A stretch of DNA of 64,000 nucleotides from Neisseria mucosa (GTDB lineage Bacteria; Pseudomonadota; Gammaproteobacteria; Burkholderiales; Neisseriaceae), in contig NZ_POWX01000009.1 in the NCBI RefSeq assembly GCF_003044445.1, positions 22,787 through 86,786 on the forward strand. Reading direction: 5' to 3'. Position numbers and translations under genes: made by a program. The notes beneath the pieces were generated by a model, which was given only the letters and a program-made list of their open reading frames with translations, made no database searches and was not told the DNA's origin. Positions 18,273 to 27,715 of the stretch are shown here, in pieces (the first letter of the stretch is position 1; each line of letters begins with the position of its first letter).

Positions 18273-18381
18273 TGTGGTATTCGCGCGTCTTGATGATTTT
18301 GCGAAAGTATCTTCTGGATTTTAAGAAAGACTTAAACCCTATCAGGCAGCAAAACAGTCTCAGCTTTGCCGCCCTTCTCCC

Positions 18382-20538
18382 CTAGCTTCGGACTACTTTG
18401 CGCACTTGGGGAATGGCGTGCAGGTTGTGAATAATTTGGTTGATTTGCGCCAAGTCCTTCACTTTGATGATGAACTTGAATTCGACAAAGCCTTCCGTAC
18501 CTGCCAGCGCTTTGTTGGGGGTTTCGACGGACTCGATATCCGCGCCGGAATTGGAGATGGCTTGCGCCATAAGGGCGAGCAGGCCGTGGGCATCTTCGGA
18601 CTGGATGCTGAGTCCGGTGCGGTAGGTATGGCTGCCTATGCCTTCCCAGTTCGCATCAAGCTGCTGTTCGGGGTCGGATTTGAGCAGGGTCGGACAGGTA
18701 TCGCGGTGGATAATCATGCCTTTGTCTTTGACCAAAAGGGCGCGGACGGAATCGCCCGGAACGGGGTGGCAACACTCGGCAAAATGGATGCGGCCGGTTT
18801 CTTGGTCGTTGACTTTGATGGGGCTGAGTTTGACTTCGCTGCCGAAGTGCTGCCCTGCCAGCTCGGCGATGTGCATGGCGACATACACGGGCAGGGTGTG
18901 GCCCATGCCGACGTTGTAGAGGACTTCTTCAAACGAGGTTTGTTTGTCGTTGAGGTCGGCGAGGTATTTTTCTTTGAGGTCGTCTGAAAGCAATACGTCT
19001 TTGGGCAACAGGCTGGACAGGGCTTTTTGCAGGAGGTTTTCGCCGAGGATGATGGCATCGTGGCGGTTGAGGTTTTTGACGTATTGGCGGATGGCGCTGC
19101 GCGCGCGACTGGAAACGGTGAAATTCAGCCATGCCGGATTGGGCTTGGCGTGTTCGGAAGTGATGATTTCAACGGAGTCGCCGGTTTTGAGTTTGGTACG
19201 CAGGGGCATCATGGTGTTGTTGATGCGGGCGGCGACGGTTTTGTGTCCGATGTCGGTGTGGACGGCGTAGGCGAAGTCTATGGGTGTCGAACCCTTAGGC
19301 AGCGTGAGAATTTTGCCTTTAGGCGTCAGGATATAGACTTCGTTGGGGAACAGATCGACTTTGACGTGCTCAAGGAACTCGATAGCGTTCGCGCTGCTGG
19401 CTTGCAAATCAAGGATGTTTTTCAGCCATTGGTTAGTATGGAGGACAGCTTGATCGACGGTATTTTCGCCGGATTTGTATATCCAGTGGCCGGCGATGCC
19501 TCCTTCGGCTACAGCGTCCATTTCGCGCGTGCGGATTTGGACTTCAATGGGCAATCCGTAAGGACCGACCAAAGTTGTGTGCAGGCTTTGGTAGCCGTTG
19601 CTTTTGGGGATGGCGATATAGTCTTTGAAGCGGCCGGGCTTGGGCTGGTAGAGATTGTGCAGCGCGCCGAGGGCGGCATAACAGGCGGGGATGCTGTTGA
19701 CGATGACGCGGAAGCCGTAAATGTCCATGACTTCGGCAAAGCGCAATTTTTTCGCCAACATTTTTTGATGGATACTGTACAGGTTTTTTTCCCGCCCTTT
19801 GATTTTGGCTTCGATGTTCACGCCGACCAAACGCTGGCTGAAGGCACGCAAAACTTTGCCGACGACGTCGCGGCGGTTTTTGCGGCTGTTGTCCATCGCT
19901 TTTTTAAGGGTTTCGTAGCGGTTCGGGTGGAGGTTTTGAAACGATAAATCCTGAAGCTCTTGGTAGGCGTTGTTCAAGCCGATGCGGTTGGCGATTTGGG
20001 CGTAGATTTCGAGGGTTTCTTTGGCGATGCGGCGGCGTTTGTCGGGACGCATGGAGCCGAGCGTGCGCATATTGTGCAGGCGGTCGGCGAGTTTGACGAC
20101 GATCACGCGCACGTCTTTGGTCATGGCGAGGATGAGCTTGCGGAAACTTTCCGCCTGATGCTCGGCATGATCTTCAAATTTGAGTTTTTCGAGTTTAGAA
20201 AGCCCGTCCACCATCTCGGAGATGGTTTCGCCGAATTCTGCAGCCATTTCGATTTTGGATACGCCCGTGTCTTCGAGTACGTCGTGCATCACGCCCGCGC
20301 ACAAGCCTTGTATGTCCATGTGCCACAATGCAAGTTGCGTGGCGACGGCAAGGGGGTGGGTAATGTAGGGTTCGCCGCTTTTACGGGTTTGTCCGTCATG
20401 GGCGTGAAAGGCGTAGGCGACGGCTTTTTCAAGCTCGGCCTGTTCGGATGGGCTGAGATAGGAGGCGGTACGGAACAAAAGTTCGCGGGCTTCGGCAGTC
20501 AGCGCGTCGTAGGGGGCAGTGGGCTGGGGGGCGGGCAT
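18382..20538 (-). CDS. spoT: Bifunctional (p)ppGpp synthetase/hydrolase SpoT (Rsh)
   Basis: A 718-residue Rel/Spo homologue. The N-terminal hydrolase is intact: HAHDGQTRKSGEPYITHPLAVA with the metal histidines, and the HD pair in VMHDVLEDT. The synthetase carries YRFKDYIAIPKSNGYQSLHTTL-type motifs (GRFKDYIAIPKSNGYQSLHT), including the EVQIRT strand. TGS domain (TPKGKILTLPKGSTPIDFAYAVHTDIG), zinc-finger-like CCHPVPGD region and C-terminal ACT domain follow. It lies downstream of rpoZ and gmk in the standard gmk-rpoZ-spoT order. The start ATG is set in an uptake sequence of the AGGCCGTCTGAA form. Confidence 0.97.
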   Translation of the reverse strand: MPAPQPTAPYDALTAEARELLFRTASYLSPSEQAELEKAVAYAFHAHDGQTRKSGEPYITHPLAVATQLALWHMDIQGLCAGVMHDVLEDTGVSKIEMAAEFGETISEMVDGLSKLEKLKFEDHAEHQAESFRKLILAMTKDVRVIVVKLADRLHNMRTLGSMRPDKRRRIAKETLEIYAQIANRIGLNNAYQELQDLSFQNLHPNRYETLKKAMDNSRKNRRDVVGKVLRAFSQRLVGVNIEAKIKGREKNLYSIHQKMLAKKLRFAEVMDIYGFRVIVNSIPACYAALGALHNLYQPKPGRFKDYIAIPKSNGYQSLHTTLVGPYGLPIEVQIRTREMDAVAEGGIAGHWIYKSGENTVDQAVLHTNQWLKNILDLQASSANAIEFLEHVKVDLFPNEVYILTPKGKILTLPKGSTPIDFAYAVHTDIGHKTVAARINNTMMPLRTKLKTGDSVEIITSEHAKPNPAWLNFTVSSRARSAIRQYVKNLNRHDAIILGENLLQKALSSLLPKDVLLSDDLKEKYLADLNDKQTSFEEVLYNVGMGHTLPVYVAMHIAELAGQHFGSEVKLSPIKVNDQETGRIHFAECCHPVPGDSVRALLVKDKGMIIHRDTCPTLLKSDPEQQLDANWEGIGSHTYRTGLSIQSEDAHGLLALMAQAISNSGADIESVETPNKALAGTEGFVEFKFIIKVKDLAQINQIIHNLHAIPQVRKVVRS

Positions 20539-20648
20539 TTCAGACGGCCTTCGGTGTGTGTTTTGTTTTGAGCCGTCAGACTGTATCGGTCGGATGTGTC
20601 GCGCCGATACAATCCGCGCGGCGGTTGGGCAGGTTTTGCCTGCCGGTA

Positions 20649-20855
20649 TTATTTGTTGCGTGTCAGCAGTTCGGTACCGATTTGACCGGCGGCGATTTCG
20701 CGCAGGGCGGTAACGGTCGGTTTGTTGTTGCGGATGTCGTCAACCATAGGGGCGTTGCCGTTTTCAAGCTGGCGCGCGCGGCGGGCGGCGACAAGGGTCA
20801 GGTCGAAATGATTAGGGATTTTGCCAGTGCAGTCTTCAGTGGTGATACGGGCCAT
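20649..20855 (-). CDS. rpoZ: RNA polymerase omega subunit
   Basis: A 68-residue protein, short as usual in Neisseria. The conserved block is [27 protein letters not shown], which packs on the beta' C-terminus, and [12 protein letters not shown]. It helps RNA polymerase assembly and, in proteobacteria, forms part of a ppGpp site, which suits its place between gmk and spoT. Confidence 0.97.
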   Translation of the reverse strand: MARITTEDCTGKIPNHFDLTLVAARRARQLENGNAPMVDDIRNNKPTVTALREIAAGQIGTELLTRNK

Positions 20856-20914
20856 TTGTTTGCTTTCTTTCTATTAATTTGTGATGGAATGTAAATGCGT
20901 ATTTTCGCTGTTTT

Positions 20915-21532
20915 TCAGGAATTTTCCAACAGGTTTGAGATAAATCCTTGCTGGGAAGATTTTTTCAGACGACCTGCTTTGATGATGTGAAGCAAATCAG
21001 CTTCCGCCCTGTCTAAATCATCGTTGACGACGATATAGTCAAACAGGACGGATTGTTCGATTTCGTGGCGCGCTTTGGAGAGGCGGGTTTGAATGACTTC
21101 CTCGCTGTCGGTGCCGCGCCCGATAAGGCGTTCGGCAAGGACTTCGAACGAAGGCGGCAGAATGAAGATGCTGCTGGCTTCGGGCAGCGATTTGCGCACC
21201 TGCGCCGCACCTTGCACATCGATTTCCAAAATCACGTCGTAACCCTCTTCGCTAAGGGAATTGACCCCCGCGATACTGGTTCCGTAATAATTGCCGAAAA
21301 CGTTTGCGTGTTCGAGGAAGGCTTTTTGCTCAATTAAGGATTCAAATTCTTCTTTGGGAACAAAATGATAATGCACACCATGCTGCTCGCCTTCGCGCGG
21401 CTGGCGGGTGGTGTGCGATACGGAGACGCGCAAATCGCCGTTGTTTTTCAAAAGACGGGAAACCAGCGTGGTCTTGCCAGTGCCGGAAGCGGCGGAGATG
21501 ATAAAAATATTGCCTTTTTTATGGGGTTTCAT
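20915..21532 (-). CDS. gmk: Guanylate kinase
   Basis: Phosphorylates GMP to GDP. Starting at MKPHKKGNIFII the protein is 205 residues, standard for the family; upstream in-frame codons overlap the divergent apt promoter side and are not used. P-loop SAASGTGKTT is at residues 13-22, the GMP-binding SHTTRQPREGEQHGVHYHF follows, and VILEIDVQGAAQVRKSLP is the core strand. GMP kinase activity supplies the (p)ppGpp substrates used by the downstream spoT product. Confidence 0.98.
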   Translation of the reverse strand: MKPHKKGNIFIISAASGTGKTTLVSRLLKNNGDLRVSVSHTTRQPREGEQHGVHYHFVPKEEFESLIEQKAFLEHANVFGNYYGTSIAGVNSLSEEGYDVILEIDVQGAAQVRKSLPEASSIFILPPSFEVLAERLIGRGTDSEEVIQTRLSKARHEIEQSVLFDYIVVNDDLDRAEADLLHIIKAGRLKKSSQQGFISNLLENS

Positions 21533-21619
21533 GATTTTGGTACCGATGGGATTATCCGTTGATTGTAGCATACGGGGCGTGTAATTTCATGTTCAGACGA
21601 CCTTTTAGCCCCGATGGAT

Positions 21620-21648
21620 TTGGCAACCGGCAGTCTGACGGCTACAAT
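21620..21648 (+). promoter_or_regulatory. Promoter of apt
   Basis: TTGGCA and TACAAT with the ideal 17-base spacer; the start would lie near 21655, 30 bases before the apt ATG. Confidence 0.7.
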
Positions 21649-21684
21649 ATCGTGTTAAAAACTTTTCATTTGGGAACACGCAAA

Positions 21685-22245
21685 ATGTTGGTTCATCCTG
21701 AGGCGATGGGCGTCGCCGCATTGGCGGACAAAATCCGCAAAATCGAAAACTGGCCGCAAAAAGGCATTTTATTTCACGACATTACACCGGTGCTTCAAAG
21801 CGCGGAATATTTCCGCCTTTTGGTGGACTTGCTGGTTTACCGCTATATGGGTCAGAAAATCGATGTCGTGGCAGGCTTGGACGCACGCGGCTTCATCATC
21901 GGCGCGGCGTTGGCGTATCAGTTGAACGTCGGCTTCGTCCCCATCCGCAAAAAAGGCAAGCTGCCTTTTGATACGATTTCGCAAAGCTACGCATTGGAAT
22001 ACGGCGAGGCGACGGTCGAAATCCACAAAGATGCGGTCAAACCCGGCGCGCGCGTGCTGCTGGTCGATGATTTGGTCGCAACCGGCGGCACCATGCTCGC
22101 AGGCGTGGAATTAATCCGCAAACTCGGCGGCGAAGTCGTTGAAGCGGCGGCGATTTTGGAATTTACGGACTTGATCGGCGGCAGCAAAATCCGCGAAAAC
22201 GGCGTTCCCCTGTTTACCCTGCTGCAAAACGAAGGCTGCATGTAA
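21685..22245 (+). CDS. apt: Adenine phosphoribosyltransferase
   Basis: Salvages adenine to AMP using PRPP. The ATG giving [17 protein letters not shown] is chosen because the promoter at 21620-21648 excludes the longer upstream frame. The 186-residue protein has the PRPP-binding motif [14 protein letters not shown] and the adenine-side [17 protein letters not shown]. It is divergent from gmk, grouping purine nucleotide functions. Confidence 0.98.
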   Translation: MLVHPEAMGVAALADKIRKIENWPQKGILFHDITPVLQSAEYFRLLVDLLVYRYMGQKIDVVAGLDARGFIIGAALAYQLNVGFVPIRKKGKLPFDTISQSYALEYGEATVEIHKDAVKPGARVLLVDDLVATGGTMLAGVELIRKLGGEVVEAAAILEFTDLIGGSKIRENGVPLFTLLQNEGCM

Positions 22246-22262
22246 ACTTTGCCCATGCCTCA

Positions 22263-22305
22263 AAGGTCGTCTGAAACAGCCATCCCGCTTTTCAGACGAC
22301 CTTTT
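22263..22305 (+). terminator. Uptake-sequence terminator after apt
   Basis: AAAGGTCGTCTGAAA and its complement with a T tract, 18 bases after the stop. Confidence 0.8.
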
Positions 22306-22415
22306 TGTTGTCCCTGATTACGCGGTTAATGTAAATATCGGTTTCAGATTCGGATAATGCCGCCAAATCGTTTAGAATACGGTTCTAATTGATTCTAATA
22401 AAGATACGGCAAGTA

Positions 22416-24260
22416 ATGAACGCACAACGCATATTTTCCCTCTCGCTCAGCCTGATTGCCGCAGCCGTCTTGTCGGCGTGCGTCTCTGAAAACGACACCT
22501 CATCCAAAGAGCCTGCCTCTTCCCTGACCGAACCCGCCTCCATCCCCGCCCGCCGCGCGGAAGGCGAATCCAAAGTATTGTCCGATTACGGCCAATATCA
22601 AGGCGCGCTGGACGCTGCCAAACGCGGCGACGATATGTGGGTGCAACAATTCTTGGCTCAGGCGGGCGACAGCGCGATGGCTGAAACCGTCCGCAACGAA
22701 TGGCTCAAAAGCCTCGGCGCGCGCGGACAATGGGATATGTTCCGCCAAGAAAACAAAAAGCTGAATGCGGCGGGTCGGGTGCAGGAAGTGCAATGTTATG
22801 CCGAACTGAGCAGCGGCAGCTACAATATGGCGGCAGAGCTTGTGCGCCTTACCAACAAGCTGCCTGCGGGCTGTACCCGCTTGGTCGAAAGCGCGGCATC
22901 GGCAGGTCGTCTGAACAACAACGACGCATGGCGCCGCGTGCGCGGATTGTTGAGCAACAGCCAAACCAGCGACGCACGCAGCTTGGCAGCCGCATTGGGC
23001 AGCCCGTTTGAGGGCGGCTCGCAAGGTGCGCGCGAATACAGCCTTTTGAACGTCATCGGCAAAGACGCGCGCAAATCCTCCTCCGCAGCTTCTACGCTGT
23101 CCGGCATGGAATCCGGCTTAAGCCGAGAACAAAGCAGCTTCGCATGGGGCGTATTGGGACTCTACCAAGCGCAAAATCAAATCATGCAGACCGCGTTGAG
23201 CTACTACAACCGCGTTTCCGACCGCAAACAACTGACCGACGAGCAGTTTGAATGGTACGCCCGCGCCGCCCTGCGCCTGAAACGCTGGAACGAATTGTCC
23301 GGCATCATCCAACAAATGCCCGACAATCTGCAAAAAGACCCGACTTGGCAATACTGGCTGGGCCGCAGCTACGCCGCACAAGGCAACCAAAGCCGTGCTA
23401 AAGAAATGTACGAAAAAGCCGCCGCAAGCGGACGCAATTTCTACGCCGTCTTAGCAGGCGAAGAACTCGGCCGCCGCGTCAATACCAAAAACAACGTTTC
23501 CGACGCCGATAAAAAAGACGTCCGCCGCATGGCAGACGACGGAGCCATCAAACGCGCGCTGGTTCTGTTTAAAAACAGCCAAAGCAGCAACGATGCCAAA
23601 ATGCGCCGTCAGGCGCAGGCAGAATGGCGTTTCGCCACCCGCGACTTCAACGAGGACAACCTCCTGACTGCCGCGCAGGTCGCCTTTGAAAACCAGTTTT
23701 ACGATATGGCGATCAACAGCGCCGACCGGACCGAGCGCAAACTCAACTACAACCTGCGCTACCTCTCTCCGTTTAAAGAGACCACCGTCCGCTACGCCTC
23801 GCAAGCAGGCATCGATCCGGCTTGGGTTTACGGTCTGATCCGCCAAGAAAGCCGCTTCGTCATGGGCGCGCAATCCAGCGTCGGCGCACAGGGCCTGATG
23901 CAGGTTATGCCCGCCACCGCCCGCGAAATCGCCGGCAAAATCGGCATGAGCAGCAGCGAACTCTACACCATGGACGGTAACATCCGCATGGGTACATGGT
24001 ATATGGCAGATGCCAAACGCCGCCTGCAAAACAACGAAGTGATGGCAACTGCAGGCTACAACGCCGGTCCCGGTCGCGCACGCAACTGGCAGGCTTCTAC
24101 GCCTCTGGAAGGCGCGATTTACGCCGAAACCATCCCCTTCACTGAAACCCGCGACTACGTCAAAAAAGTCATGACCAACGCGACCTACTACGCATCCCTG
24201 TTCAACGAACCGCAAACTTCGTTGAAACAGCGTATGGGAACCGTTCCGGGTCGTTATTGA
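22416..24260 (+). CDS. slt: Soluble lytic transglycosylase-family lipoprotein (Slt70/LtgA type)
   Basis: Cleaves the MurNAc-GlcNAc bond of peptidoglycan with 1,6-anhydro product formation. Translation from MNAQRIFSLSL gives 614 residues, with a lipobox LSAC and lipidated cysteine at 22, so it is membrane-anchored as described for the gonococcal homologue LtgA. The superhelical U/L domains occupy about 60-440. The catalytic domain has E478 in GLIRQESRF, then SSVGAQGLMQVMPATA and ATAGYNAGPGRA. An uptake sequence lies in the coding region near 22905. Released anhydro-muropeptides are a known feature of Neisseria. Confidence 0.95.
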   Translation: MNAQRIFSLSLSLIAAAVLSACVSENDTSSKEPASSLTEPASIPARRAEGESKVLSDYGQYQGALDAAKRGDDMWVQQFLAQAGDSAMAETVRNEWLKSLGARGQWDMFRQENKKLNAAGRVQEVQCYAELSSGSYNMAAELVRLTNKLPAGCTRLVESAASAGRLNNNDAWRRVRGLLSNSQTSDARSLAAALGSPFEGGSQGAREYSLLNVIGKDARKSSSAASTLSGMESGLSREQSSFAWGVLGLYQAQNQIMQTALSYYNRVSDRKQLTDEQFEWYARAALRLKRWNELSGIIQQMPDNLQKDPTWQYWLGRSYAAQGNQSRAKEMYEKAAASGRNFYAVLAGEELGRRVNTKNNVSDADKKDVRRMADDGAIKRALVLFKNSQSSNDAKMRRQAQAEWRFATRDFNEDNLLTAAQVAFENQFYDMAINSADRTERKLNYNLRYLSPFKETTVRYASQAGIDPAWVYGLIRQESRFVMGAQSSVGAQGLMQVMPATAREIAGKIGMSSSELYTMDGNIRMGTWYMADAKRRLQNNEVMATAGYNAGPGRARNWQASTPLEGAIYAETIPFTETRDYVKKVMTNATYYASLFNEPQTSLKQRMGTVPGRY

Positions 24261-24307
24261 TTGACGCGGCTGCATACTATCGGATTGTTCGATAGGTGCG
24301 AAAGCTA

Positions 24308-24353
24308 AAAGGTCGTCTGAAAAACCTGAATCAGGTTTTTCAGACGACCTTTT
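24308..24353 (+). terminator. Uptake-sequence terminator after slt
   Basis: AAAAGGTCGTCTGAAAAACCTGA and complement form a very long stem with almost no loop. The 130 bases that follow, to the tRNA terminator, show nothing recognisable. Confidence 0.8.
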
Positions 24354-24485
24354 GTATAAACCGGGTCTGACAAGGAGTTTATCGCAGGGATAGTCGGTTA
24401 GGATGAGCTACTTGCTATCCGTTGCTGTTCTTAGCCCCGATTGCACGAGGTGATATGACTGCTTTTGGTTTCATGGGGAAATAAA

Positions 24486-24517
24486 GAAAACCCGCCGAAT
24501 AATCGACGGGTTTTCGT
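24486..24517 (-). terminator. Terminator of tRNA-Ser
   Basis: On the minus strand AAACCCGTCGA and TCGGCGGGTTT form a stem followed by T residues, directly after the tRNA 3' end. Confidence 0.8.
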
Positions 24518-24521
24518 ATGG

Positions 24522-24614
24522 TGGCGGAGTAAGAGGGATTCGAACCCTCGATGCAGGTTGACCCCACATGCTTCCTTAGCAGGGAAGTGCCTTCAGCCTC
24601 TCAGCCATTACTCC
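24522..24614 (-). tRNA. tRNA-Ser (anticodon GCU)
   Basis: A 93-base class II tRNA with encoded CCA. Acceptor GGAGTAA pairs with TTACTCC, the anticodon loop reads CTGCTAA, a long variable arm follows, and the T loop is GGTTCGAATCC. Confidence 0.97.
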
Positions 24615-24627
24615 TAAGGAAGTGCGT

Positions 24628-24656
24628 AATATACTGGTTTGGTTCGGACGTGTCAA
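24628..24656 (-). promoter_or_regulatory. Promoter of tRNA-Ser
   Basis: On the minus strand TTGACA and TATATT are separated by 17 bases, placing the start a few bases ahead of the mature tRNA 5' end. Confidence 0.8.
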
Positions 24657-24773
24657 GCCGAGCCTGAGTGTATTTTTTAACCGTATGAAATCATTTGTAT
24701 AAAATATAAAGAAACGTAAAATTGTAGCCCGTATGCGGCGGCTGGTACAATTCATGCTTGGTTTCAGGATGTG

Positions 24774-25340
24774 ATGAAAATGAATGATTTGATTGTATTG
24801 AACAAGCCTTATGGCGTGATTTGCCAGTTTTCGGCGCATGAAAAGTATGGGTGTTTGAAAGATTATGTGGCGCTGCCGGACTTTTATCCGGCGGGACGTT
24901 TGGATACGGACAGCGAGGGTTTGCTGCTGTTGACGAACGACGGACGTTTGCAGGCACGGATTGCGGATCCTAAGTTTAAACTGGAGAAAACTTATTGGGC
25001 GCAGGTGGAAGGTTCGCCCGACGAAGCGAAGCTGGATATGCTGCAGCGCGGGGTCGATTTGGGGGATTTTGTCACGCGTCCGGCAAAGGTTCGCGTATTA
25101 GAGGCGGGCGAAGCGGATGTTTTGTGGCCGCGCGTGCCGCCTATCCGCGTGCGTAAATCCGTGCCTGATTTTTGGGTGGAAATTCGGATTTCGGAAGGCA
25201 AAAACCGGCAGGTCAGGCGGATGACGGCTAAGGCAGGCTTTCCGTGTCTGCGTTTGGTCAGAGTGGCGATAGGTCGTCTGAATCTATTTGATTTGGGCTT
25301 GGCGCTTGGGCAATGGACGTTTGCGCCGCATAAGCCTTGA
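24774..25340 (+). CDS. rluE: 23S rRNA pseudouridine synthase, RluE type
   Basis: A 188-residue RsuA/RluE-branch pseudouridine synthase lacking an S4 domain. The catalytic aspartate is in PAGRLDTDSEGLLLLTNDG; family motifs LNKPYGVICQF, LEKTYWAQVEG and EGKNRQVRRMTAKAGFPCLRLVR follow. The WPRVPPIRVRKS segment matches RluE, which modifies U2457 of 23S rRNA. Starts at GTG 24771, ATG 24774 or ATG 24780 are all in frame; spacing from CAGGA favours 24774 or 24780. An uptake sequence sits in the coding region near 25271. Confidence 0.9.
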   Translation: MKMNDLIVLNKPYGVICQFSAHEKYGCLKDYVALPDFYPAGRLDTDSEGLLLLTNDGRLQARIADPKFKLEKTYWAQVEGSPDEAKLDMLQRGVDLGDFVTRPAKVRVLEAGEADVLWPRVPPIRVRKSVPDFWVEIRISEGKNRQVRRMTAKAGFPCLRLVRVAIGRLNLFDLGLALGQWTFAPHKP

Positions 25341-25392
25341 TGAATGGCTGTTTATTAAATTAATTGGCTGAAATTGATTGGCTGAAGATTAA

Positions 25393-25438
25393 AAAAGGTC
25401 GTCTGAAAACCTTGTGATACGGTTTTCAGACGACCTTT
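25393..25438. terminator. Bidirectional uptake-sequence terminator, rluE / DUF4198 gene
   Basis: AAAAAAGGTCGTCTGAAAACC and its complement, between two convergent genes; A and T tracts on either side suit both directions. Confidence 0.8.
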
Positions 25439-25449
25439 GCCATTAGAGA

Positions 25450-26256
25450 TTAATGATGCGTATGACCGATTTGGAAGGTCATGGTGGTGTAGTTCGCCTG
25501 TTTTTGGCACACGCTTTGATCGGGGAAATCGGCTTTGTGTTCTACGCTGGCTTTCCAGAAGCCTTGGCGCAGGGGAATGATGCTGACTTCGCCTTTATCA
25601 TCCGTAGTATCGGAGAAGGCTTGGGCTTCGGTTTTGTGGGTTTTGCTGCGGTCGCTGGTGTCAAAACCGTCGAATGTGGCGGTAACGGTGGCGTTGGGCA
25701 GCGGCTCGCCGTTGAAAAGGACACGGACTTTGAAGCGTTCGCCGACGTGGACGTTGGCGGGATTATCCAGCGGGACGATTTCTAAATGTTGTCCGACTTG
25801 CTTGGTGATGACAGCAGTGTCTGCACTTTCGTGTCCGACGTTGACGATGTTTTTACCGAACATTCGGGTTTGTTCGCAATAGCTGGCGTCAGGCATTTCT
25901 TTGATGCTCGCCTGTTTCCAGCCTGCGCTGTTTTTGGACCAGAAGGTCGGCTGGTATTCGGCGATAACGAGGTAGCTGCCGTCTTTAACGGGCTGTTTGC
26001 TGCGGTATTGGTAGTTGAACGTCCCTTTTTGAATCAGATTTTCTTTGCCTTTTTCGGTAACGAGCTGCATGGGTTTGCTGAAAATGTGCAAGCGGTCTTT
26101 GGCGATGGGTTCGAGTTCGGGGAACTCGCCATAGCCCAATTCGGCTTGCAGATATTCGCCGCCGTGCGTATGGGCGGTTTCGACCCAGACGCGGTGTGCG
26201 TGGGCGGTTGTGCTGAACAGGAGTGCGGATGCGATGAACAATGCGGTTTTTTTCAT
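25450..26256 (-). CDS. Periplasmic DUF4198 domain protein
   Basis: A 268-residue exported protein: signal peptide MKKTALFIASALLFSTTAHA, then HRVWVETAHTHGGEYLQAELGYGEFPELEPI, a DUF4198 start in which the mature N-terminal histidine directly follows the cleavage site. The chain ends in the His-rich GHTHH. DUF4198 proteins (NikK-like) are periplasmic metal-associated proteins, often with cobalt or nickel transporters. Here no transporter is adjacent. The start is set by TTGGAG before the ATG; the upstream frame extension reads through the promoter. Function is inferred from family and His placement only. Confidence 0.85.
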   Translation of the reverse strand: MKKTALFIASALLFSTTAHAHRVWVETAHTHGGEYLQAELGYGEFPELEPIAKDRLHIFSKPMQLVTEKGKENLIQKGTFNYQYRSKQPVKDGSYLVIAEYQPTFWSKNSAGWKQASIKEMPDASYCEQTRMFGKNIVNVGHESADTAVITKQVGQHLEIVPLDNPANVHVGERFKVRVLFNGEPLPNATVTATFDGFDTSDRSKTHKTEAQAFSDTTDDKGEVSIIPLRQGFWKASVEHKADFPDQSVCQKQANYTTMTFQIGHTHH

Positions 26257-26334
26257 GGTTTCTCCAAATGTATCGGGTAGAAAATTTGATTGGTTATAAT
26301 ATAACAATTTTATTTATAACGAAACGGTTTCATA

Positions 26335-26378
26335 AAAAAAGGTCGTCTGAAACAGGATTTCTGTTTTCAGACGACCTT
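26335..26378. terminator. Uptake-sequence terminator, DUF2322 gene
   Basis: AAAAAGGTCGTCTGAAA and its complement, 15 bases downstream of the DUF2322 stop (minus strand). Confidence 0.75.
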
Positions 26379-26392
26379 CGCTTATCTGGTGT

Positions 26393-26710
26393 TTAAGCGT
26401 TAACCGGCTTTAGAAGCAATCTGAGGTTTTCGTTTTTCACTTGCAACAGCAAATCGATATTGGGATGCTTGCCCGGATTGGCTTGCGCATCGGCAACGTG
26501 TTCGGCAAACCAGTCCAGACCCTGCGTGGCGGCGGCGGCATCGAGTTTGCCACCGAAATTCAATGCCAAAGCGTTATACAGCTTGAGCGAGCCTTGCTTG
26601 CCGGGGGCATTGGGGATGTGATGGACGGCTTTGCCTTGTGCGTCGAGGATGTCGAGTCCGCTCAAATGACCGATGTCAGGCATGGCAGCGAGGTTGTCTT
26701 GGAAGCTCAT
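26393..26710 (-). CDS. DUF2322 family protein
   Basis: A 105-residue soluble protein starting MSFQDNLAAMPDIGHLSGLDILD; the alternative start six codons upstream is less likely, since AAGGACACCC precedes this ATG. The conserved blocks GKAVHHIPNAPGKQGSLKLYNALA and KHPNIDLLLQVKNENLRLLLK identify DUF2322, a small family of betaproteobacteria with no known function. No membrane span or signal peptide. It is flanked by a Correia element upstream. Confidence 0.85.
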   Translation of the reverse strand: MSFQDNLAAMPDIGHLSGLDILDAQGKAVHHIPNAPGKQGSLKLYNALALNFGGKLDAAAATQGLDWFAEHVADAQANPGKHPNIDLLLQVKNENLRLLLKPVNA

Positions 26711-26753
26711 GGGTGTCCTTTCTAACACGGGATTTTCAACGAAAAATACCTTG

Positions 26754-26909
26754 TATAGTGGATTAACTTTAAACCAGGACGGCGTTACCTCGCCTTAGCT
26801 CAAAGAGAACGATTCTCTAAGGTGCTGAAGCACCAAGTGAATCGGTTCCGTACTATCTGTACTGTCTGCGGCTTCGTCGCCTTGTCCTGATTTTTGTTAA
26901 TCCACTATA
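26754..26909. repeat. Full-length Correia repeat (CREE)
   Basis: A 156-base element bounded by TATAGTGGATTAA and its complement TTAATCCACTATA. It retains the internal region around GAACGATTCTCTAAGG that carries the IHF-type site in full-length copies. It lies between upp and the DUF2322 gene, and may bring promoters or an RNase III cleavage site to adjacent transcripts. Confidence 0.97.
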
Positions 26910-26952
26910 AAAAGGTCGTCTGAAACCCATACATTCAGTTTCAGACGACCTC
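26910..26952 (-). terminator. Uptake-sequence terminator of upp
   Basis: AAAAGGTCGTCTGAAA and its complement, directly abutting the Correia element and 11 bases after the upp stop. Confidence 0.75.
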
Positions 26953-26962
26953 AAATCACGAA

Positions 26963-27589
26963 TCAGCGCGTACCGAAAATCTTATCGCCTGCATCGCCCA
27001 AACCGGGGATGATGTAGCCGTTTTCGTTCAGATGGCTATCGAGGGCGGCAGTGTAAATAGTTACGTCGGGATGCGCTTCATTGACGGCTTTGACGCCTTC
27101 GGGCGCGGCAACGAGTACCAACGCTTTGATATTTTTGCAGCCTTTCGCCTTCAGCAAATCAATGGTGGCAACCATAGAGCCGCCGGTCGCGAGCATGGGG
27201 TCGATAATCAGCGCGGGACGTTCGTCCATGCTGTCCACGAATTTTTCAAAATAAGAAACGGGCTTGAGCGTTTCTTCGTCGCGCTGCAATCCGACTACGC
27301 TGATTTTAGCGGTCGGAATCAGGTCGAGTACGCCGTCGAGCATACCCAAACCGGCACGCAAAATCGGTACGACGGTCAAGGTTTTGCCCTTGATGCGGTC
27401 GCCTTCGATTTGACCGCACCAGCCGTCGATAATGTATTTTTCAATTTCAAAATCACGGCTAGCTTCATAAGCCATAAGGCGCGCCAGCTCGGTAGTGAGG
27501 GTGCGGAATTTGTAAGTGCTGCAATCGGCCTCGCGCATGAGCGTGAGTTTGTGGCGGACAAGGGGATGATTGATAACGGTTACGTTCAT
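26963..27589 (-). CDS. upp: Uracil phosphoribosyltransferase
   Basis: Salvages uracil to UMP with PRPP. The 208-residue protein has the usual N-terminus [18 protein letters not shown], the PRPP-binding loop [15 protein letters not shown], and the uracil-binding [18 protein letters not shown] at the C-terminus. Length and motifs are standard. No uraA permease gene is adjacent. Confidence 0.98.
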   Translation of the reverse strand: MNVTVINHPLVRHKLTLMREADCSTYKFRTLTTELARLMAYEASRDFEIEKYIIDGWCGQIEGDRIKGKTLTVVPILRAGLGMLDGVLDLIPTAKISVVGLQRDEETLKPVSYFEKFVDSMDERPALIIDPMLATGGSMVATIDLLKAKGCKNIKALVLVAAPEGVKAVNEAHPDVTIYTAALDSHLNENGYIIPGLGDAGDKIFGTR

Positions 27590-27668
27590 TTGGCAGGCCT
27601 CGGATTGTTTTTGAATGGGCGTGATTATACTTTTTTTTGAATACTCGGAAAAGCAGGCAGAACACGGA

Positions 27669-27704
27669 AAAAGGTCGTCTGAAAAAGTTTTCAGACGACC
27701 TTTT
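27669..27704 (-). terminator. Uptake-sequence terminator of grxD
   Basis: AAAGGTCGTCTGAAAA and its complement with a tiny loop, 12 bases after the grxD stop on the minus strand. Confidence 0.75.
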
Positions 27705-27715
27705 GCTATCTTTCA

